Of a stretch of 64,000 nucleotides of DNA, positions 56,904 through 64,000 are shown one piece after another. How positions within the stretch are numbered: position 1 is the stretch's first letter; the number at the start of each line of letters is the position of its first letter. The notes under the pieces were generated by a model that saw nothing but the letters and a program-made list of their open reading frames with translations, had not been told where the DNA came from and did no database searches. The position numbers were made by a program, and so were the translations under genes. Source of the DNA: Curtobacterium sp. MCSS17_015 (GTDB lineage: Bacteria > Actinomycetota > Actinomycetes > Actinomycetales > Microbacteriaceae); contig NZ_CP126256.1 of assembly GCF_003234265.2 (NCBI RefSeq), positions 1,674,001 through 1,738,000 of the forward strand, in the 5' to 3' direction.

Positions 56904-57509
56904 CTACTTCTTGGCGCTGAGCTGCTCGATGATCGCCTTGGCGACGTCGTGCATGGTCAGCCGGCGGTCCATCGAGGCCTTCTGGATCCAGCGGAACGCC
57001 TCGGGCTCGGTGAGGCCCATCTTCTCGTTGAGCAGGCCCTTGGCACGGTCGACGAGCTTGCGGGTCTCGAACCGCTCCACGAGGTCCGCGACCTCGGCTT
57101 CGAGCGTGATGATCTGCTGGTGCCGCGAGAGGGCGATCTCGATCGCGGGGAGCAGGTCGTTCGGGGTGAAGGGCTTCACGACGTAGGCGAGCGCACCGGC
57201 CTCGGTCGCACGCTCGACGAGCTCCTTCTGGCTGAACGCCGTGAGGAGGACGACCGGCGCGATGTGGTTCTTCGACAGCTTCTCGGCTGCCGAGATGCCG
57301 TCGAGCTGGGGCATCTTGACGTCCATGATCACGAGGTCGGGGCGCAGGTCGGTGGCGAGCTGCACCGCGGTCTCACCGTCGCCGGCCTCACCGACCACGT
57401 CGAACCCGTTGTCGCGGAGGATCTCGACGATGTCGAGGCGGATGAGCGACTCGTCCTCGGCGACGACGACGCGACGGGGTGCGGCTGCGGTTGCTTCTGT
57501 GTCACTCAC
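56904..57509 (-). CDS. Response regulator with ANTAR RNA-binding domain
   Basis: A 201-residue two-component regulator. The receiver domain (12-130) has the acidic pair near 18-19, phospho-acceptor D63 in IMDVKMP, a Thr near 90 and K112 in VVKPF. The C-terminal ANTAR domain (about 135-195, with LVDRAKGLLNEKMGLTEPEAF) binds paired RNA hairpins to prevent termination. It resembles PdtaR of mycobacteria. No histidine kinase is adjacent. GTG start, seven bases after TAGGCT. Confidence 0.93.
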   Translation of the reverse strand: MSDTEATAAAPRRVVVAEDESLIRLDIVEILRDNGFDVVGEAGDGETAVQLATDLRPDLVIMDVKMPQLDGISAAEKLSKNHIAPVVLLTAFSQKELVERATEAGALAYVVKPFTPNDLLPAIEIALSRHQQIITLEAEVADLVERFETRKLVDRAKGLLNEKMGLTEPEAFRWIQKASMDRRLTMHDVAKAIIEQLSAKK

Positions 57510-57516
57510 GACGGAG

Positions 57517-57522
57517 AGCCTA
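57517..57522 (-). promoter_or_regulatory. -10 box of leaderless ANTAR regulator gene
   Basis: TAGGCT on the - strand, then seven bases and the GTG at 57509. Confidence 0.5.
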
Positions 57523-57625
57523 CTAGACGCTCGATCCGACGGCGGCAACCGGGCGGACGGACACCGGGGTCGGCACCGGCAACGACGTGGACCAACCGAC
57601 CCACGACAGGTCCCGGGGGTTCGTG

Positions 57626-57705
57626 TACGAGTGGCGGGACTCGAACCCGCACGCCAGAGGCAGAGCATTTTGAGTGCCCCGTGTCTACCATTCCACCACA
57701 CTCGC
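57626..57705 (-). tRNA. tRNA-Leu (anticodon CAA)
   Basis: On the - strand the sequence starts GCGAGTG and ends CACTCGT plus discriminator A. The anticodon stem GGGCA/TGCTC holds the loop CTCAAAA, giving CAA. A class II variable arm (TGCC..GGCG) and the T arm GCGGG-TTCGAGT-CCCGC are intact. Pair 1-72 is G-U. CCA is not encoded. Confidence 0.9.
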
Positions 57706-57812
57706 GAGCGCAGCCAGCGTAGCAGCCACCACCACCGACGACCTGCCGCGGACGGAGCCCGACGGCGCGCGGTACGGTCGGAGGTCCGGCAGACCAGTCA
57801 GGGAGGAGCCCC

Positions 57813-58352
57813 GTGGACTCACGTGCCGTCCGCACGTTCCGAGCGTTCGTCATCGTCACCGCCGTCGTCGCGATCGTGGCCGGCATCGTCGCCGTGGTCT
57901 GGCCGCGGCCGACGCTCGTGCTCGTCGCGCTCCTGTTCGGGGTCTACCTCGTCGTCGCCGGCGCCATGCGCGTCTTCGCCGCCGCCCGTGGGCACGGCAC
58001 GTCGCCCGTCTGGCGCTGGACGTCTGGCGTGGTCGGGGCACTCGTGGGCGTCGCGGGACTCGTGACGCTCATCGACCCCGCGGTGCCGCTCGTGGTGTAC
58101 GCGGTCCTGGCCGGGGTCGCGTTCCTCGTCGAGGGCGTCGCGGCGCTCGTCGGGGCACTCGTCGGACATGCGGGCTCTTCTCGCGTACCGTCCGTCGTGA
58201 GCGGCGTGCTGTCCCTGCTGTGCGGTGTCGCCGTGCTGCTCGCGCCGACGCTCGCGCTCGAGGTCTTCACCGTCCTGGCCGGCATCGCCCTCGTCGGGGT
58301 GGGGAGCGCAGCCCTGCTCCTCCTGCCCGCTCGGGCGGCCGCCCGCCGCTGA
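57813..58352 (+). CDS. HdeD-like (DUF308) membrane protein
   Basis: A 179-residue protein made of six hydrophobic segments in three helix pairs, resembling the HdeD/DUF308 family; each pair repeats a pattern like GIVAVVWP..LVALLFGVYLVVAGAMR. In enterobacteria HdeD helps at acid pH and high density, but the actinobacterial function is not known. The GTG start has a strong GGGAGGAG upstream. It stands beside tRNA-Leu and convergent with the ferritin-VIT1 gene. Confidence 0.8.
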   Translation: MDSRAVRTFRAFVIVTAVVAIVAGIVAVVWPRPTLVLVALLFGVYLVVAGAMRVFAAARGHGTSPVWRWTSGVVGALVGVAGLVTLIDPAVPLVVYAVLAGVAFLVEGVAALVGALVGHAGSSRVPSVVSGVLSLLCGVAVLLAPTLALEVFTVLAGIALVGVGSAALLLLPARAAARR

Positions 58353-58375
58353 GCACGAGCCAGCACGAGCGAGGC

Positions 58376-58398
58376 GCCACGGGCCTCCCGGTCGTGGC
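58376..58398. terminator. Hairpin between HdeD-like and VIT1 genes
   Basis: GCCACG / CGTGGC closing a loop that contains GGCCTCCCGG, at the convergent gene ends. Confidence 0.45.
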
Positions 58399-58406
58399 GG
58401 TGGCGC

Positions 58407-59543
58407 TCAGGCGGAGCCGGTGCCGAAGAGCAGGCCGAGCGCGAACGTCACGGCGGCGGCCCCGAAGCCGATGCCGAGCTGTCGGAGCGCCCGACGGAGG
58501 GGCGACGCACCGCTGAGGACGCCGACCACGGCACCCGTGCCGAGCAGGGCCAGGCCCACGAGGGCCGACGCCACGCCGATCGCGGCCCACCCGTCGAGGC
58601 CGACGAGGTACGGCAGCACCGGGATGACCGCACCGGAGGCGAAGAAGCAGAAGCTGGAGAGCGCAGCGCCCGTACCGGTACCGATCGCCTCGTGGTCGGC
58701 GGGCTCCTCCGCAGCCGGACGCGGCACCGCGGAACGGGACCGGACGACGGGCACACCTCCGGTGGCCGGTCCGGACAGCAGGGCGGCGATGACCTCGTCG
58801 GCGTGCGCGGCGGCCTCGTCCTCGGACATCCCCCGTGCCCGGTAGACGAGCGCGAGCTCGTTCGCGTCCACGTCGAGGTCCGCCACGGCGCGCTGCGCCT
58901 CCGGGTGCGGCGTCGACGCGTCGAGCAGCTCCCGCTGGGACCGGACCGACACGTACTCCCCTGCCCCCATCGACAGCGCACCGGCCAGGAGGCCCGCGAT
59001 GCCGCTGAGCAGCACGAAGTGCCGATCCGCACCCGAAGCGCTCACCCCGATGATGAGGGCCAGGTTCGACACGAGCCCGTCGTTGGCGCCGAAGACGGCC
59101 GCGCGGAACGTCCCGGACAGACGCATCCGTCCGCGGTTCGCGAGCCCCCGGACGACCTCCCCGTGGATGCGCTCGTCGGCGGCCATCTGCGCGGTCGCGT
59201 CGGCGTCGTCGGCGTACGGCGAGCGGTCCTCGGCGCGCTGCATGAGGGCGAGGACGAACACCGACCCGAACCGCTTCGCCAGCGCGGCGAGCACCCGCGT
59301 CCGCAGGCTGCCGGCGCGCGGACGGCCGACGTCGTCGCCGAGCAGGTCTCGCCAGTGCTGCTCGTGACGGCCCTCCGCCTCGGCCAGGGCCACGAGGATG
59401 GCGCGCTCCTCGCCGGTGCGGCGGTCCGCCAGGTTCCGGTACACCGCGGCCTCGGCGCGTTCGTCGGCGAGGTACCGGCGCCACCGCTGGACGTCGGCGC
59501 GGGACCGCGACGCGGTGTCGGACCGGAGGCTCGGATCACCCAT
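58407..59543 (-). CDS. Ferritin-like domain fused to VIT1/CCC1 transporter
   Basis: A 378-residue fusion like the MbfA/Er-VIT1 proteins that export iron or manganese. Residues about 20-150 are a rubrerythrin-like helical bundle with di-metal ligands E31, E57-x2-H60, a Glu in RAED and a second E-x2-H in ADERIHGE. Residues about 160-378 are the VIT1 domain with GTFRAAVFGANDGLVSNLAL and MGAGEYVSVRSQRELL, and about five membrane helices. It would keep cytoplasmic iron low and protect against oxidative stress. GAGGAGC precedes the ATG. Confidence 0.9.
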   Translation of the reverse strand: MGDPSLRSDTASRSRADVQRWRRYLADERAEAAVYRNLADRRTGEERAILVALAEAEGRHEQHWRDLLGDDVGRPRAGSLRTRVLAALAKRFGSVFVLALMQRAEDRSPYADDADATAQMAADERIHGEVVRGLANRGRMRLSGTFRAAVFGANDGLVSNLALIIGVSASGADRHFVLLSGIAGLLAGALSMGAGEYVSVRSQRELLDASTPHPEAQRAVADLDVDANELALVYRARGMSEDEAAAHADEVIAALLSGPATGGVPVVRSRSAVPRPAAEEPADHEAIGTGTGAALSSFCFFASGAVIPVLPYLVGLDGWAAIGVASALVGLALLGTGAVVGVLSGASPLRRALRQLGIGFGAAAVTFALGLLFGTGSA

Positions 59544-59668
59544 GTGACGCTCCTCGCGTGCTCGGGTCGGACGGGACGGAACGGGACGGCACCACGGTAG
59601 TCCGGGTGGTCGAGGCGGACGTGGTGCGCGAGGCGGGACCGGTGTCGGGCCTCCCGGCCGGGGACGAC

Positions 59669-59701
59669 GGAGGCCGCCACCCGTGACGGGTGACGGCCTC
59701 C
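59669..59701 (-). terminator. pyk terminator hairpin
   Basis: GGAGGCCGCCACCCG (59669-59683) pairs with CGGGTGACGGCCTCC (59687-59701) with one G-T, 3-base loop, 38 bases past the pyk stop. Confidence 0.8.
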
Positions 59702-59738
59702 GCCCGGCGTCGATCCCGCGGGACCGCGTCGGACGTGC

Positions 59739-61184
59739 TCAGTCGCGGACGTACGCCGGCGCGGCCTCGGCGTGGGCGTCCCCGACCCGGTGCACCCGGA
59801 GGTCGTTCGTCGACCCCTCGAGTCCGGGAGGCGAACCGGCCGTGACGATGACCCGGTCACCGGGGACGGCGAGGCCCTCGCCGATGAGGACGTCGTCGAC
59901 CTGCGAGAACAGCTCGTCGGTGTGCGTCTTGCGGTCCACCAGGTACGACCGGACGCCCCACGTCATCGCCAGGCGACGACGGGTGGCCTCGTTCGGGGTG
60001 AACGCGATGATCGGCAGACCGTGGCGGAGGCGCGACATGCGGCGTGCGGAGTCGCCGGACTCGGTGAACACGCAGAGGTACGACGCCTCGGTGAACTCGG
60101 CGATCTCGACGGCGGCCAGCGTGATCGCACCGCCGAGGGTGCGCGGCTTGGTGCCGAGCGGAGCGATGCGCTCGAGACCGTGGTCCTCGGTCGACTCGAC
60201 GATCCGGGCCATCGTGCGCACGGTCTGCACCGGGTACTCGCCGACGCTCGTCTCACCGGAGAGCATCACCGCGTCGGCGCCGTCGAGCACCGCGTTGGCG
60301 ACGTCGGAGGTCTCGGCGCGCGTGGGGATCGGCGACGAGATCATCGACTCGAGCATCTGGGTCGCGACGATGACCGGCTTCGCCATCCGGCGGGACAGCT
60401 CGACCGCGCGCTTCTGCACGATCGGGACCGCCTCGAGCGGCAGCTCGACGCCGAGGTCACCGCGCGCGACCATGATCGAGTCGAAGGCGTCGATGATCTC
60501 CTCGAGCGCGTCGACGGCCTGCGGCTTCTCGACCTTGGCGATCACGGGGAGGCGCTTGCCCTCCTCGTCCATGATCTCGTGGGCTCGGTCGACATCGGCT
60601 GCGTTGCGGACGAACGAGAGCGCGATGAGGTCCGCGCCCTGACGGATCGCCCAACGGAGGTCGGCCTCGTCCTTCTCACTCAGTGCGGGGACGTTCACCG
60701 CCACCCCCGGGAGGTTGATGCCCTTGTTGTTCGACACGGTGCCGGCGACGACGACCTCGGTGCGCACCCGCACGCCGTCGGTGTCGAGGACCCGGAGACG
60801 CACCCGGCCGTCGTCGATGAGCAGCGGGTCGCCCGGCTTGACGTCCTGCGGCAGGCCCTTGAAGGTCGTCCCGCAGATCTCCTTCGAGCCCGGGACGTCC
60901 TCGGTCGTGATCGTGAAGACGTCACCGACGGCCAGTTCGTGCGGGCCGTCGGCGAACTTGGCCAGGCGGATCTTCGGACCCTGCAGGTCGACGAGGATCG
61001 CGACCGGCTTGCCGAGCTCGTCGGCAGCACGGCGGACGTTCGCGTAGTTGGCCTCGTGCACGCTGTAGTCACCGTGGCTGAGGTTCAGGCGGGCCACGTC
61101 GACCCCGGCCTCGATGATCTCCTTGACGACCTCGTAGTCCGAGGTGGCAGGTCCGAGCGTCGAAACGATCTTTGCGCGTCTCAA
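59739..61184 (-). CDS. pyk: Pyruvate kinase
   Basis: A 481-residue kinase making pyruvate and ATP from phosphoenolpyruvate. It starts MRRAKIVSTLGPAT, has ARLNLSHGDY, the catalytic segment VIAKVEKPQAVDALEEI, GDLGVELPLE and the ATQMLESM / TSDVANAVLDGADAVMLSGET helices. The start is TTG at 61184: AAGGA lies five bases upstream and no ATG or GTG matches the family N-terminus. It follows gltD after a perfect hairpin. Confidence 0.96.
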   Translation of the reverse strand: MRRAKIVSTLGPATSDYEVVKEIIEAGVDVARLNLSHGDYSVHEANYANVRRAADELGKPVAILVDLQGPKIRLAKFADGPHELAVGDVFTITTEDVPGSKEICGTTFKGLPQDVKPGDPLLIDDGRVRLRVLDTDGVRVRTEVVVAGTVSNNKGINLPGVAVNVPALSEKDEADLRWAIRQGADLIALSFVRNAADVDRAHEIMDEEGKRLPVIAKVEKPQAVDALEEIIDAFDSIMVARGDLGVELPLEAVPIVQKRAVELSRRMAKPVIVATQMLESMISSPIPTRAETSDVANAVLDGADAVMLSGETSVGEYPVQTVRTMARIVESTEDHGLERIAPLGTKPRTLGGAITLAAVEIAEFTEASYLCVFTESGDSARRMSRLRHGLPIIAFTPNEATRRRLAMTWGVRSYLVDRKTHTDELFSQVDDVLIGEGLAVPGDRVIVTAGSPPGLEGSTNDLRVHRVGDAHAEAAPAYVRD

Positions 61185-61222
61185 TGGATTCCTTCGTGTG
61201 GTGGAGGTGGCTTCGCGGAACG

Positions 61223-61266
61223 ACGAGAGGCCACCAGCACCCTATCGAGTGCTGGTGGCCTCTCGT
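61223..61266 (-). terminator. gltD terminator hairpin
   Basis: A perfect 18-bp stem (ACGAGAGGCCACCAGCAC and complement), 8-base loop, between gltD and pyk. Confidence 0.85.
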
Positions 61267-61283
61267 CTACGGGGAGGGGACCA

Positions 61284-62741
61284 TCAGACCGAGATCGCCC
61301 GGTCCGTCGCCTTGACCGGAGCCGGCAGGATCGTCGACCCCTCGAGGTACTCGTCGACCTTCGCCGCGGCTGCACGGCCCTCGGCGATGGCCCAGACGAT
61401 GAGGGACTGGCCACGACCGGCGTCACCGGCGACGAACACGCCCGGCTCGTTCGTCGTGTAGTCCGCCTGGCGGGACACGGCACCGGACACGGTGGTCGGC
61501 AGACCGAGCTGCGGCTCGAGCGTGTCGGTCTCCGGGCCCGTGAAGCCCATCGCGATGAGCACGAGGTCCGCCGGGATCTCCCGCTCGGTGCCGGCCTTCG
61601 GGACGCGGCGCCCGTCGACGTACTCGGTCTCGGCCACCCGGAGGGCGCGGACCTCGCCGGCCTCGTTCGGCAGGAACTCCACCGTGGTGGCGAGGTACTG
61701 CCGCTCGCCGCCCTCCTCGTGCGCGCTGGTGACCTCGAACACCGTGGCGAACATCGGCCACGGCTGGTCCGACGGACGCTCCAGCGGCGGCTGCTTGCCG
61801 ATCGCCAGGTTCGTCACGCTCAGCGCACCCTGGCGGTGCGCGGTGCCGATGCAGTCGGCGCCCGTGTCACCGCCGCCGATGACGACGACGTGCTTGCCCT
61901 CGGCGCTGATCTGGTTGTCGACGACCGTGCCCGCGTTCGCCTTGTTCTGCTGGACCAGGTACTCCATGGCGAAGTGCACGCCGGACAGGTCGCGCCCCGG
62001 GATCGGGAGGTCGCGCGGCACCGTCGCGCCCGTGGCGACCACGACCGCGTCGTAGCGGGACTTGAGGTCGTCCCACGTGATGTCACGGCCGATCTCGACG
62101 CCGGCGCGGAAGCGGGTGCCCTCGGCCTGCATCTGGGCGAGACGGGCGTCGATCTGCCGCTTCTCCATCTTGAAGTCCGGGATGCCGTACCGGAGCAGCC
62201 CGCCGATGCGGTCGTCGCGCTCGTAGACGGCGACCGTGTGGCCGGCACGGGTGAGCTGCTGCGCAGCGGCCAACCCGGCGGGGCCGGAACCGACCACCGC
62301 GACGGTCTTGCCGGTGAGGCGCTCGGGCGGGTGCGGGGTGACCCACCCGTTCTGGTAGGCCTCGTCGATGATCGAGACCTCGACCTGCTTGATGGTCACC
62401 GGCGGCTGGTTGATGCCGAGCACGCACGAGGACTCGCACGGGGCCGGGCAGAGCCGACCCGTGAACTCCGGGAAGTTGTTCGTCGCGTGGAGCCGCTCGA
62501 TCGCCTGACGGCCCTCGCCGCGCCACGTGAGGTCGTTCCACTCGGGGATGAGGTTGCCGAGCGGGCAGCCCTGGTGACAGAACGGCACGCCGCAGTCCAT
62601 GCAGCGACCGGCCTGTCGCTTGAGCGCGCCCGACTCCTGCTGCTCGTAGACCTCTTTCCAGTCCATGAGCCGGACGGGGACCGGCCGGCGTGGCGGGAGT
62701 TCACGTTCCTGGACCTTGAGGAAGCCCTTCGGGTCAGCCAC
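61284..62741 (-). CDS. gltD: Glutamate synthase, small subunit
   Basis: A 485-residue flavoprotein that passes NADPH electrons to the large subunit. The N-terminal Cys clusters CMDCGVPFCHQGCP and CPAPCESSCVLG hold Fe-S centres, GSGPAGLAAAQQL binds FAD, GGGDTGADCIG binds NADPH and the last part has GVFVAGDAGRGQSL. GTG start with an excellent GGAGGTGA upstream. It follows gltB by 62 bases. Confidence 0.96.
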   Translation of the reverse strand: MADPKGFLKVQERELPPRRPVPVRLMDWKEVYEQQESGALKRQAGRCMDCGVPFCHQGCPLGNLIPEWNDLTWRGEGRQAIERLHATNNFPEFTGRLCPAPCESSCVLGINQPPVTIKQVEVSIIDEAYQNGWVTPHPPERLTGKTVAVVGSGPAGLAAAQQLTRAGHTVAVYERDDRIGGLLRYGIPDFKMEKRQIDARLAQMQAEGTRFRAGVEIGRDITWDDLKSRYDAVVVATGATVPRDLPIPGRDLSGVHFAMEYLVQQNKANAGTVVDNQISAEGKHVVVIGGGDTGADCIGTAHRQGALSVTNLAIGKQPPLERPSDQPWPMFATVFEVTSAHEEGGERQYLATTVEFLPNEAGEVRALRVAETEYVDGRRVPKAGTEREIPADLVLIAMGFTGPETDTLEPQLGLPTTVSGAVSRQADYTTNEPGVFVAGDAGRGQSLIVWAIAEGRAAAAKVDEYLEGSTILPAPVKATDRAISV

Positions 62742-62803
62742 GGGTCACCTCCGTTCCTGCTGTCATCTGCTGCGTGGTCGTGCGGGGGGTCGTGATGCGC
62801 TGC

Positions 62804-64000
62804 TCAGCCACCGGTGACCTCCATGATGCGGTTCCACACGACGGTGCCGTCGGGGTCGAGACCCTCGTCGACGGCCTGCTTCCGGGTCTCGAGGACCGCT
62901 GCGTAGTCGCGCGGCAGCACCTTGACGAACTCGGAGAGGTCACCGGAGTCGAGCAGCCCGCTGGCGATGGTCGAGCCCGTCTCGTCGGCGTGGCGACGGA
63001 GCAGGTCCGTGACGATCTCGACGTCCGCGCTGTCGAGCGGCTCCAGCCGGAGCTCCCCGGATGCCAGGGCGTCGGTGTTGACGAGCTCGGTGCGGAGCCC
63101 GCGGACGTACGCCGTCCCGCCGGACATGCCCGCGCCGAGGTTCCGGCCGGTCTCACCGAGGATGAGTGCCAACCCACCGGTCATGTATTCGAGCGCGTGG
63201 TCGCCCACGCCCTCGACCACGGCCGTCGCACCGGAGTTCCGGACCAGGAAGCGCTCCCCCACGATGCCGCGGATGAACATGCTGCCCTGGGTGGCGCCGT
63301 AGCCGATGACGTTGCCGGCGATGACGTTCTCGGACGGGTCGAAGCCGACGTCGGAGGACGGACGCACGACGATGTCCCCACCGGACAGGCCCTTGCCGAC
63401 GTAGTCGTTGCTGTCGCCGACGAGACGGAGGGTGATGCCCGCCGGCAGGAAGGCCCCGAGCGACTGGCCGGCCGACCCCCGCAGGGTGATGTCGATCGAA
63501 CCGGTCGGCAGGCCGTTCTCGCCGTGCCGGAGGGTGACCTCGTGCCCGAGCATCGTGCCGACCGCACGCTCCGTGTTGCGGATCGGGAGGTCGAGCGCCA
63601 GCGTGCCGCCGTGTTCGAGCACGTCGGACGCCTCGGCGATGAGCCGCACGTCGAAGTGCTGCTCGAGCTCGTGGTCCTGCGCGCGGTGACGGATGCGCGG
63701 CTCGTCGTCGCCGAAGTCCGGGCCCCTGAGGACGGGCTCGAGGTCGAGCCCCGATGCCTTCCAGTGCTCGACGGCACGGTCGACGTCCAGGGCGTCGGCG
63801 CGACCGATGGCCTCGTCGAGGCTGCGGAAGCCGAGCTCGGCCAGCAGCTCGCGGACCTCCTGCGCGATGAACTCGAAGAAGTTCACGACGAACTCCGGCT
63901 TGCCGGAGAACCGTGCGCGCAGTTCCGGGTTCTGCGTGGCGACGCCGACCGGGCAGGTGTCCAGGTGGCACACGCGCATCATGATGCAGCCCTCGACGAT
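62804..64000 (-). CDS. gltB: Glutamate synthase, large subunit (3' part)
   Basis: The C-terminal 398 codons of GltB; the frame runs off the window end and the first visible residues are IVEGCIMMRVCHLDTCPVG, the 3Fe-4S Cys segment. After the end of the FMN-binding domain, the glutamate synthase beta-helix domain with repeated G-x-x-G-x-x-x-G patterns (GLSGGDIVVRPSSD, GAGMSGGTAYV) is complete. It makes glutamate from glutamine and 2-oxoglutarate together with GltD. Confidence 0.95.
   Translation of the reverse strand: MVEGCIMMRVCHLDTCPVGVATQNPELRARFSGKPEFVVNFFEFIAQEVRELLAELGFRSLDEAIGRADALDVDRAVEHWKASGLDLEPVLRGPDFGDDEPRIRHRAQDHELEQHFDVRLIAEASDVLEHGGTLALDLPIRNTERAVGTMLGHEVTLRHGENGLPTGSIDITLRGSAGQSLGAFLPAGITLRLVGDSNDYVGKGLSGGDIVVRPSSDVGFDPSENVIAGNVIGYGATQGSMFIRGIVGERFLVRNSGATAVVEGVGDHALEYMTGGLALILGETGRNLGAGMSGGTAYVRGLRTELVNTDALASGELRLEPLDSADVEIVTDLLRRHADETGSTIASGLLDSGDLSEFVKVLPRDYAAVLETRKQAVDEGLDPDGTVVWNRIMEVTGG

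Overview
The window is chromosomal DNA of a very GC-rich actinobacterium. The features that point there are WhiA, RbpA, an actinobacterial GlgA/GlgC pair, the tkt-tal-pgi-zwf-opcA block, an ANTAR response regulator, heme A synthase beside protoheme farnesyltransferase, and many genes that start directly downstream of a -10 box. Gene order and protein style fit Microbacteriaceae (Curtobacterium or a close relative), but that placement is inferred from recall, not from a search. Almost everything is core metabolism. I see no insertion sequence, prophage, CRISPR array or rRNA, and one tRNA (Leu, anticodon CAA).

Layout. 1-3500 is the end of a + strand operon of the type found next to tellurium-resistance (Ter) genes: a large PRTase-TRSP-StiP fusion and a HAD phosphatase. 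3650-13400 carries rpmE2, an ABC ATPase, divergent glgA/glgC, serB, fabG, a DUF3099 / small Cys protein / SURF1 operon, an ABC-F ATPase and bioY. 13550-17760 is the SUF iron-sulfur operon sufB-sufD-Rieske-sufC-sufT on the - strand. 18000-20400 holds ctaA and ctaB for heme A. 20800-29150 is the pentose-phosphate and upper-glycolysis block tkt-tal-pgi-zwf-opcA-pgl.

29330-43490 (- strand) reads, in transcription order, uvrB-SDR-uvrA-uvrC, rapZ-whiA, gap-pgk-tpiA, secG-rbpA. 43630-49630 holds an MFS transporter and a - strand operon coaE / secreted hydrolase / acyl-CoA synthetase / membrane acyltransferase, the most unusual gene set in the interior. 49750-64000 holds rpsA, a DUF885 metallopeptidase-like protein, polA, a thioesterase, a GNAT, an ANTAR regulator, tRNA-Leu, an HdeD-like protein, a ferritin-VIT1 transporter, pyk, gltD and the 3' part of gltB.

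How the genes work together: glucose-6-phosphate made or used by pgi feeds zwf/opcA/pgl and is recycled by tkt/tal, while gap-pgk-tpiA and pyk complete lower glycolysis and glgC/glgA divert glucose-1-phosphate to alpha-glucan. SUF supplies clusters for proteins such as glutamate synthase; ctaA, ctaB and SURF1 serve a heme-copper oxidase.

Two sequence patterns recur. First, many genes begin 6-8 nt after a TANNNT box with no Shine-Dalgarno, which predicts leaderless mRNAs. Second, intergenic hairpins repeatedly share the same GACGGGAGGC / GCCTCCCGTC arms, and one copy lies in frame inside the PRTase-TRSP-StiP gene. The best leads for something undescribed are that fusion gene with its embedded palindrome and the coaE-linked acylation operon.
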